Shown here piece by piece: positions 1 through 5,605 of a stretch of DNA of 8,136 nt; the first letter of the stretch is position 1; each line of letters opens with the position of its first letter. The position numbers and the translations under genes are program-made. Source of the DNA: Anaerolineaceae bacterium (GTDB lineage Bacteria > Chloroflexota > Anaerolineae > Anaerolineales > Anaerolineaceae); NCBI GenBank assembly GCA_028714615.1, contig JAQTMA010000185.1, forward strand, positions 1 through 8,136, written 5' to 3'. Below the pieces are notes generated by a model, which was given only the letters and a program-made list of their open reading frames with translations, made no database searches and was not told where the DNA came from.

Positions 1-2
1 TT

Positions 3-113
3 CGGGCCGATATCGAGAAGATGTATGCGCTTGGGGGAACCAGGTTCATTCCTCGCCCGATCGAGGCGGAGTGCCTGCTCCAAGAGGTGGAAGCATGCTT
101 GAAGAAGGACTGA
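3..113 (+). CDS. C-terminal end of a response-regulator receiver-domain protein (5' partial)
   Basis: Only the last 36 codons are visible; the gene enters from the left edge and stops with TGA at 111-113. The peptide contains 'DIEKMYALGG', then 'TRFIPRPIEAE', then 'LLQEVEACLKKD'. This fits the alpha4-beta5-alpha5 end of a CheY-like receiver domain, with nothing after alpha5, so the protein ends in a receiver domain. The usual Lys-Pro pair after beta5 is Arg-Pro here ('FIPRPIE'), so the conserved phosphorylation-site lysine is replaced by arginine. The downstream kinase gene starts inside this gene at base 95, a 19-base overlap in another frame, which suggests the two are co-transcribed and translationally coupled. 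It could be a stand-alone regulator or the tail of a larger hybrid protein; the window cannot decide. Confidence 0.72.
   Translation, partial: RADIEKMYALGGTRFIPRPIEAECLLQEVEACLKKD
84..90 (+). promoter_or_regulatory. Ribosome binding site that sets the kinase start at ATG 95
   Basis: GAGGTGG closely matches the anti-Shine-Dalgarno complement and lies four bases before ATG 95 (seven from the GAGG core). The longer reading from GTG 71 has no comparable site and adds only eight low-information residues, so ATG 95 is preferred. The site lies inside the coding sequence of the upstream receiver protein. Confidence 0.7.
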
Positions 114-2914
114 CGCCTCCGGCCGCCTCGCTCGAACCGGCCGGTAACAGCAGCGGGCCGCTTCAGCAAGTTGGAATAGATCGAGACGTTAGCTCCAAGG
201 CCACCATCCTGGTTGTGGATGACCGTCCAACCAACCGGCAATTCCTCATGACCCTTCTGGGCTATGGAGGCTATTCCCTTCGCCAGGCGTCCAATGGGGT
301 GGAAGCGCTGGAAATTTGCCGCACAAAAGCTCCCGATCTGGTCATTACCGATATTTTGATGCCTGCGATGGATGGATTTGAGTTCGTCCATCAATTACGC
401 AGCGACCCGAGCCTGCCGCAAATCCCGGTGGTGTTCTATACGGCAACCTACCGGGAGCCTGAAGCGCGCGTGCTGGCGCGAGAATGCGGCGCTCAGGATG
501 TGATCATCAAACCAACCGATCCTCAAATCATTCTCGATAAGGTTAGTCACTGGCTGGGCCGTCAGCAAAAGGCGGCGCTCCCCCAATCCCCGCCTCGACA
601 ACCCTTCCAGTCTGACGGCGATTTTCGGCGCCATTTGAATGTTCAGGTGGACGAGCTGCACAAGGTCGCTGGCGAAATCGGCGCCCTTCTCAACGAGAAA
701 CACTATGATCACGCCTGGAAGGACCGCCTGCAACAGACCGTTTATGCATTGGTCTCGGGGCTGGATTCGGTCCGGGTTACCGGGCGGCGGCTGAACGCCC
801 TCACCGAGCTCGGTTTCAAGCTCGTTGCCGAACGAGACCTGAAGAAGATGTTGGATTTATTCTGCCACGAGGCCAGGTCTCTCTTGGGGGCGAAAACGGC
901 AGTGGTCTGCTTCTTGGCTGAAGATGAGTTTACCCTGAAGCACACGTATTTAACTCAAACCGGTGCTACCCCGGTAGAAGCAACAGGACAATGGCCCGCA
1001 GAAAACGGTTTGCTCGGTCAGGTGGTTGCCCGGCGCATCGCCGTGAGAGGATCCGCCGCCAATGGAGAATTGCCCACGAGCGGCCTCCCAGAATCACTTC
1101 TCATCGAGAAATCCTTTCTCGGTGTGCCAATTCTGACCACGTCTCAACTGGATGGCGTCGTGCTCTTCCTGGATCGCCAGGGTTTGGATGAATTCAGCCT
1201 GCAAGACGAGCAACTGGCAGTCTCCCTGGCAGTTCAGTTTGCCCTCGTTTACGAAAACCAGCATTTGTACGACCAGGTTCAACACCACGCCACCAAATTG
1301 CGTGTAGAGGTGAACGAGCGCCAGCAAGCTCAAATCGAACTGGTCAATCGTGGTCGCCAACAGGCGACTGTTGTCCAATTGGGGCAACGCGCCTTGATGG
1401 GTATCGATCTCAAGACCCTCATGGATGAAGCGGTGAAGATGCTGGCGGAAACGTTGGATGCAGAGTATGCCATGGTGATTGAGCTGCTCCCCGATACCAA
1501 TGTTCTCCTGCTGCGAGCCGGCATGGGTTGGGAGGCGGAGCTGATCGACCACGCTACCGTCGAATCCGGCAGGTCCTCTCAGTCAGGATTCACCCTGGAA
1601 TCCCCAGGCCCGATCATCATCGAGGATTTTCACAAAGAAACCCGCTTTAAACCCTCCTCTTTGTTGACGGACCACGCCATCCGCAGCGGGATGAGCGCCA
1701 TCATCCCCGGTACGAAGCGCGTTTTTGGAGTCCTGTGCGTTCACAGCCGCAAACCCCGCCGCTATACTCCGGATGATGCCCACTTCCTTCTCTCGATTGC
1801 CAACGTATTGGCGGAAGGGATCGAGCGAAAACAGGCCGAGAGCGCCTTGCGCGAAAGCCAGGGTCGCCTGCTCCTGGCTGCCGAAGCGGCCGGGATTGGT
1901 TTCTGGAGATGGAACTTCAACACCCGTGAGCTAGCCTGGGATACCCAATCCAGAACCATCTTTGCTTTTGTTGAAGATGCGCCCATATCCTACGATCAAC
2001 TGATCGATGCCGTACTGCCTGAACAGCGGCCTCAGGTGATCCGGGCGACCCAGGCGCTGCTGGAAGGGAAACAAGCGCTGGACATGGAGTTCCAGATTGT
2101 CCGCCCGGATGGTAGCCAGCGTTGGGTGTATATGCGCGGGCAAAGCTATTTTGAAGCCAATCAACCCCTGCGAGCTTTGGGTACGGTTCTGGATGTCACC
2201 CGGCGGAAAAATGCCGAGGAAGCCGACCGGCAAAACCTGGCGCGCATCGAGGTTCAACACCGCCTGCTCGAACAACGGGAGCAGGAGCGCATGCAGATTG
2301 CCCGGGATTTACACGATGGACCTGTTCAAGAATTGATCGGAATTACCTTTGGATTGGAATACATCCTCTTTGATCTGAATGGCCACCCCACCAATGAAGC
2401 CCTGCGCGAGGTCCAACGAACGATTCAAACCCAGATCGATGCGTTGCGTAACTTCTGCAGTGATCTCCGGCCCTCAACCATCACCAAATTTGGACTGACC
2501 CCTGCTATCCACGCTCACTTGGATAATTTCAAACAAAAACACCCGGAAATCGCCTTCCAGGTCGAGCTCGAGCCGGAGGAAGCGCCCATTCCGGAGGCTA
2601 CCCGCCTGGCGCTGTACCGCATTTACCAGGAGACCTTGAACAATATCGCCCGGCACTCCAACGCAAGCCAGGTAACGCTCCGCATTTCTTATCCGGATCA
2701 TGATATCCAGATGGAGATCCGCGATAATGGGGTTGGCTTTGATCTGCCGGATGATTGGATTGAACTGGCTCGCCTGGGGCACCTGGGTCTGGTCGGGATG
2801 CGAGAACGAGCGGAAGCGGTCGGCGGCCGCATCGAGATGTGGTCCGCCCGCGGGGAAGGAACCCACCTCTCAGTCTGGGTCCCTTTGGATTACGAGCTTC
2901 ACCCGGCGCCGTAG
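95..2914 (+). CDS. Soluble hybrid sensor histidine kinase, REC-GAF-GAF-PAS-HisKA_3-HATPase (NarL/UhpB type)
   Basis: This 939-residue cytoplasmic kinase would autophosphorylate on histidine and pass phosphate to an unseen regulator, probably NarL-like. Numbering is from ATG 95. An N-terminal receiver domain (about 37-155) has the acidic pair D42/D43, phospho-acceptor D86 in 'VITDILMP', T116 and K139 in 'IIKPTD'. Two GAF-type sensor regions follow (about 237-392 and 425-578), joined by a probable coiled coil (about 393-424). A PAS/PAC domain spans about 588-704. The dimerisation/phospho-acceptor helix carries 'ARDLHDGPVQEL' with H740, the HisKA_3 signature. The ATPase domain has the N box 'QETLNNIARHS', G1 'DNGVGF' (877-882) and G2 'GHLGLVGM' (895-902). 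No transmembrane segment or signal peptide is visible, so the ligand or redox cue is probably intracellular. The domain set is intact and the gene looks functional. The start is chosen from the site at 84-90. Confidence 0.95.
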   Translation: MLEEGLTPPAASLEPAGNSSGPLQQVGIDRDVSSKATILVVDDRPTNRQFLMTLLGYGGYSLRQASNGVEALEICRTKAPDLVITDILMPAMDGFEFVHQLRSDPSLPQIPVVFYTATYREPEARVLARECGAQDVIIKPTDPQIILDKVSHWLGRQQKAALPQSPPRQPFQSDGDFRRHLNVQVDELHKVAGEIGALLNEKHYDHAWKDRLQQTVYALVSGLDSVRVTGRRLNALTELGFKLVAERDLKKMLDLFCHEARSLLGAKTAVVCFLAEDEFTLKHTYLTQTGATPVEATGQWPAENGLLGQVVARRIAVRGSAANGELPTSGLPESLLIEKSFLGVPILTTSQLDGVVLFLDRQGLDEFSLQDEQLAVSLAVQFALVYENQHLYDQVQHHATKLRVEVNERQQAQIELVNRGRQQATVVQLGQRALMGIDLKTLMDEAVKMLAETLDAEYAMVIELLPDTNVLLLRAGMGWEAELIDHATVESGRSSQSGFTLESPGPIIIEDFHKETRFKPSSLLTDHAIRSGMSAIIPGTKRVFGVLCVHSRKPRRYTPDDAHFLLSIANVLAEGIERKQAESALRESQGRLLLAAEAAGIGFWRWNFNTRELAWDTQSRTIFAFVEDAPISYDQLIDAVLPEQRPQVIRATQALLEGKQALDMEFQIVRPDGSQRWVYMRGQSYFEANQPLRALGTVLDVTRRKNAEEADRQNLARIEVQHRLLEQREQERMQIARDLHDGPVQELIGITFGLEYILFDLNGHPTNEALREVQRTIQTQIDALRNFCSDLRPSTITKFGLTPAIHAHLDNFKQKHPEIAFQVELEPEEAPIPEATRLALYRIYQETLNNIARHSNASQVTLRISYPDHDIQMEIRDNGVGFDLPDDWIELARLGHLGLVGMRERAEAVGGRIEMWSARGEGTHLSVWVPLDYELHPAP

Positions 2915-2966
2915 GAATTCAGCCAGTTCATCTATGCTCTGGAAACCAATGAGCAACAGCCCCCAT

Positions 2967-3392
2967 CTACCGTTCCACAAACGGGAGGTAGAGGCTGGTA
3001 TTTTCGCTCCCCTCCACGATCACCATCCCGGAATGGCCGGCGCCATCCGCATAGGCATACGCGCCGGGATGGGAGAACTGGCGGCGGTAGGTATTCGCCG
3101 GAGCAAGCACCCCGCTATCCCAACCCTGTGTATTTGCCAGCGGGTCAAGCGTGCTCATCACCCGCAATACCGGATTGCGCCAGGCATCTATCAGATCTTC
3201 ATCGGCTGCCGGCGCCTCGCTGGACCATTCAACACTGGCACCCACCGGGATGTGCATCTCGGCCGGTGACGGCCCTTCCGCGGTCAGCGCTACCTTCCGT
3301 GGTGGAGCGTTCTTCCAGGGGGTGTAGGGCACGTTGACGTGCACGATCTCACTGACCACTACGAAGCCATCCGGGTCGATCAATACTGCCCC
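2967..3392 (-). pseudogene. 5'-truncated secreted cupredoxin-like protein with C-terminal YLPFVER tail
   Basis: Read on the minus strand, the meaningful sequence begins near base 3390 with 'AVLIDPDGF' and ends with TAG at 2967-2969. A region 'HVNVPYTPWK' precedes a beta-rich cupredoxin-like domain running from 'HIPVGASVEW' to 'GHSGMVIVEG'. The domain keeps the family's late His-x-x-Met ('HSGM'). The cysteine expected three residues before the His is Gly, and the first copper histidine seems replaced ('PVLRVMS'), so type 1 copper binding is doubtful. The end 'SLYLPFVER' resembles C-terminal tails I recall in exported Chloroflexota proteins. The frame stays open upstream to ATG 3533, but those 48 residues are Arg/Pro-rich and antisense to recognisable NB-ARC sequence, so I treat them as spurious. 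There is no signal peptide, so this is a truncated remnant. A short protein from an internal GTG or TTG cannot be excluded. Confidence 0.6.
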
Positions 3393-4060
3393 GCCTGGCC
3401 ATCGCCGTCGTTGCCGCCCACTGGGCGCTCTTCCCGGATGGCGTCTGGTTCGCATTGCTGTCTGGGTTGGCTTCACCAGCCGACGTGCCCCTGGCGCTCG
3501 AGCTGGCGGCCGCCCACGCCCGCTTGCTTTCATTGCCGGAGATCCAGGCTCGCCTGCAGACCGGACTGAGCGGCTTCCAGCTCCTCTCCACCGGGTCTGG
3601 AGATCTGCCTCCCCGCCAGCAGACTCTGCTCGCTGCCATCCGTTGGAGCACAGATCTGCTGACGGTGGCTGAACGCGGCTTGTTCAATCGCCTGGCCATC
3701 TTTGCCGGCGGCAGCCTGGCGCTGGCTCTCTCCATCGACGACCAGGAGACGATCGCTTACAGCCTGGAAGGTCTGGCAGATTGCCGCACCCGCGCTGCTA
3801 CTGTTCTGCCCTCCGATCGCGCTACCGCGCTGCGCCTGTCCGCCACCCGCTGGCTAGGCGCCGCCGGAGCGGTTCGCGCGCGGTTGGCCTTACCCATCCC
3901 ACCCGGCGAAAGTGAGCACATCACTCACCTGCGCTCTACGTTGAAGAGCGCCTTGCCCGAGGAAGCTCTGGCAGCAGCGCTGGAGGCCGGGCGCATCTTG
4001 CCGTTGTCGCAGGTTGCTCTCGAGGCGCTCGAAGGAGGGAAGCCCGAGGAGAGTGGATAA
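3392..4060 (+). pseudogene. Remnant of a large NB-ARC/AfsR-LuxR-type regulator with internal in-frame deletions
   Basis: The frame is open from 3356 to TAA at 4058-4060, and the recognisable homology begins near 3392. It reads as three blocks of a family whose members usually have roughly 700-1100 residues. Block 1 (about 3392-3484) has 'RLAIAVVAAHW' and 'FPDGVWFALLSGL', the strand just after the P-loop. Block 2 (about 3485-3735) has 'PLALELAAAHARLLSL', 'DLPPRQQTLLAAIRWS' and 'ERGLFNRLAIFAGG', from the end of the NB-ARC region and the following helical part. Block 3 (about 3740-4060) has 'IAYSLEGLADC', 'LPIPPGESEHI' and 'LPEEALAAALEAGRILPLSQ', the family's C-terminal end. Missing are the Walker A P-loop, Walker B, the stretch before 'PLALELAAA' and the central TPR-like repeats. 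No start codon with a ribosome site is evident; the first candidate, TTG 3455, lies inside block 1. A functional mini-protein is unlikely but not excluded. Confidence 0.7.
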
Positions 4061-4092
4061 ACGCCTTGCTGCTTTCCCATCCGGTCAGTCGC

Positions 4093-4986
4093 CTATCGTT
4101 TCGCGGGCAGCGACTTGAGATATAGCCAGATGGCGTTCAACTCAGCATCGCTCATCCGCCCGTAGATCTTCCACGGCATCTCTTCTTTAAGTTGCTTGTC
4201 GTTCGGCGGGTAGCCGGTGCGCAGGGTATTCACGAAATCGGCTTCGGTCCAGTTGTTCAGCTTGCCGCCGGGGGTCAGGTTTGGTACGTGTGGACCGTTA
4301 GGGTCGGGGTTTTTCCCACCCCCCAGGTCAGGCCCGTGGCAGCTCTGGCAAACGTGGATGGTCACCAGGTATTGTCCGTATTCTTTGTTGTCACCCGGCT
4401 GCGGCGCGACCGGCCGCGGACCCGTCTGGTTGATAACGCTGGCGACGTCGAGATGGTCGAATTGTCCAGCGGCTACCAGCATCTTCGCGATGGGTGAGAG
4501 CTGCGGGTCGGTGACTTCGTTGTCCACCGGAGGCGCCGCCTTCACGTAGCCGATGACGTCGGCCAGGTCAGCGTCGCTGAGATAATAGAAGTATTCGGAT
4601 GGCATCAACAGCAGGGATTGCCCGGCCGGCTTCACCCCGTGGCGGATGGCGCGCACCCAGTCGGCGTCGGTCTTGTACTCATCCGCTGCGACGCCGCCCT
4701 GCCCGCGGGTCAGATTCATGGCGTTGATCACCGCGAAACCGGGGGCATTGATCACCGGCTTCCCGGCCAGGTTTTCACCATGGCAACCCACACACACCGT
4801 GGTGACGATATGCTGGCCGCGCGCCAGGCCAGCAGGATCGCTTGCTGCTGTAATCGCCTCGACCGGCACGTTATAGGTTTTTTCCAGCCGGTTGTTGGCC
4901 ACCAGTATCAACCCGCCTGCACTGATGAGCGCCACCAGCAATAGCCCGCCAATCACCAACCCGATCCATTTGAATATCTTTTTCAT
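4093..4986 (-). CDS. Membrane-anchored dihaem c-type cytochrome
   Basis: The protein has 297 residues. Residues 1-6 are charged (MKKIFK) and about 7-30 form one hydrophobic helix, so it is a signal anchor with the rest outside the membrane. Two cytochrome c domains follow: haem motif 1 'CVGCH' (C65-H69) and motif 2 'CQSCH' (C213-H217). Probable axial methionines are M128 ('LLLMPSEYFYYLSDAD') and M270 ('EEMPWKIYGRMSDAEL'). Each precedes the helix typical of cytochrome c ends ('LADVIGYVKAAPP' and 'LNAIWLYLKSLP'). This is the dihaem type used to carry electrons to or from dehydrogenases or oxidases; the partner is not in the window. An upstream ATG at 5038-5040 keeps the frame open, but ATG 4986 has a strong ribosome site and begins directly with the signal anchor. 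It lies 35 bp after the small gene at 5022-5354 and is probably in its operon. Confidence 0.95.
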   Translation of the reverse strand: MKKIFKWIGLVIGGLLLVALISAGGLILVANNRLEKTYNVPVEAITAASDPAGLARGQHIVTTVCVGCHGENLAGKPVINAPGFAVINAMNLTRGQGGVAADEYKTDADWVRAIRHGVKPAGQSLLLMPSEYFYYLSDADLADVIGYVKAAPPVDNEVTDPQLSPIAKMLVAAGQFDHLDVASVINQTGPRPVAPQPGDNKEYGQYLVTIHVCQSCHGPDLGGGKNPDPNGPHVPNLTPGGKLNNWTEADFVNTLRTGYPPNDKQLKEEMPWKIYGRMSDAELNAIWLYLKSLPAKR

Positions 4987-4993
4987 CAGGAAT

Positions 4994-4999
4994 CCCCCT
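4994..4999 (-). promoter_or_regulatory. Ribosome binding site of the dihaem cytochrome gene
   Basis: On the minus strand AGGGGG lies seven bases before ATG 4986. It favours this start over the in-frame ATG at 5038-5040, which would add 18 residues in front of the charged signal-anchor start and overlap the upstream gene's 3' end. Confidence 0.6.
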
Positions 5000-5021
5000 A
5001 TCTGGATTAGTTTGATCAAAA

Positions 5022-5354
5022 TTATAAACCCAGATCCCATCCATACTGAACTAAAGTCACATCGGGTCGGGGAATTTCAACCCCTTCGACTTTCGCAAGA
5101 ACCACCACCTCGGGAATATCATCCAGTGTTGCGAGGAGATTGTACATCGCCAGGGGGCTGAACTCTTCTCCTTCATTCATCCGGTCACTAACATTCAGCA
5201 GCCACTTCAACATGCGATCATGCTTCGCTCCCGGGGTCATTGACATATTTGGGGATAAGGGATTATCCCCCCAAAAATCTTTTGAGTTGCTGCGGGTTTT
5301 TTGCATCAAGACCACCAATTGGTTAATGATACGCGCCGCGGAGTCGTGGGTCAT
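5022..5354 (-). CDS. Small soluble protein of unknown function (110 residues)
   Basis: I do not recognise this protein. It starts at ATG 5354, five bases after GAAAGG (5360-5365), and ends with TAA at 5022-5024. It has no cysteine, no signal peptide and no membrane segment, and looks cytosolic. The N-terminal third is probably helical ('AARIINQLVVLMQKT'). A loop rich in Gly, Pro and Ser follows ('GDNPLSPNMSMTPG'), then a helix-rich stretch ('RMLKWLLNVSDRMN'; 'LAMYNLLATLDDIPEVVVLAKVEG') and an end that looks like a beta strand ('VTLVQYGWDLG'). Codon choice looks like real coding sequence. Its G+C seems slightly lower than that of the neighbours. The dihaem cytochrome gene follows 35 bp downstream on the same strand, so they are probably co-transcribed, but nothing shows a shared function. 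The Gly/Pro loop is encoded over a perfect 8-bp inverted repeat (5251-5270). Confidence 0.68.
   Translation of the reverse strand: MTHDSAARIINQLVVLMQKTRSNSKDFWGDNPLSPNMSMTPGAKHDRMLKWLLNVSDRMNEGEEFSPLAMYNLLATLDDIPEVVVLAKVEGVEIPRPDVTLVQYGWDLGL
5251..5270. repeat. Perfect 8-bp inverted repeat inside the small unknown gene
   Basis: GGGGATAA, a four-base loop (GGGA), then TTATCCCC. The arms are flanked by TTT on the left and CCAAAAA on the right, so the stem could extend past a two-base bulge. It lies inside the coding frame of the 110-residue protein and encodes the Gly/Pro/Ser loop. There is no T-run on either side, so it does not look like an intrinsic terminator. It could be a small inserted palindromic element or chance. 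Confidence 0.5.
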
Positions 5355-5402
5355 AGGTGCCTTTCAGATTTCCATTAAGATTCTGGGATTGCTTGCGGAT
5401 TG

Positions 5403-5415
5403 ATGCAAGTTGCAT
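5403..5415. promoter_or_regulatory. 13-bp palindrome ATGCAA-G-TTGCAT, candidate operator
   Basis: The two six-base half-sites are perfect inverted repeats around a single G. It lies in the divergent region, about 50 bp upstream of the minus-strand start at 5354 and about 190 bp upstream of the glycosyltransferase start. Position and symmetry fit a dimeric repressor or activator site. I see no convincing -35/-10 pair around it and no adjacent regulator gene, so the role is inferred. Confidence 0.35.
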
Positions 5416-5476
5416 GCCACCTCGAGGAATGCGTTTTCAATTCGCGCATCCCCTGGCTGGCCGCCCACACTGAAAA

Positions 5477-5535
5477 GCGGGGTCTTCTGGGAATCCCGTA
5501 AACGCCAAGAAGACTTTACCCCGCATTTATGCGGG
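5477..5535. promoter_or_regulatory. Two mutually exclusive hairpins in the divergent leader (possible attenuator or conditional terminator)
   Basis: Hairpin A pairs 5477-5490 (GCGGGGTCTTCTGG) with 5505-5524 (CC, AGAAGA, CCCCGC), with a five-base bulge CTTTA. Hairpin B pairs CCCGCA (5520-5525) with TGCGGG (5530-5535) around a TTTA loop. The block CCCCGC at 5519-5524 is needed by both, so they cannot form together. On the minus strand hairpin A is followed by TTTTC, like a weak intrinsic terminator. On the plus strand hairpin B ends 70 bases before the chosen glycosyltransferase start and 22 bases before the TTG at 5558. I do not recognise a known riboswitch class. The function is inferred from structure only. 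Confidence 0.4.
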
Positions 5536-5605
5536 TTTCAGGCAACTTTTACTGAAGTTGGCCACTCGATCCCTTAAAGTGATGGCTGGACTTATGGAAA
5601 CTACT

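Noticed and set aside
742..2866. Several open frames of 60-150 codons on the minus strand opposite the kinase
   Set aside because: They are antisense to a continuous, fully recognisable kinase and show no family motif or ribosome site of their own.
2967..2991. Possible bidirectional terminator hairpin between the kinase and the cupredoxin remnant
   Set aside because: The stem (CTACCGTT with AACGG and GGTAG) is broken by a bulge, overlaps the coding end and has no T-run on either strand.
3393..3533. The 48-residue N-terminal extension of the minus-strand cupredoxin frame, up to ATG 3533
   Set aside because: It is Arg/Pro-rich, has no signal peptide, and is antisense to clearly recognisable NB-ARC coding sequence on the plus strand.
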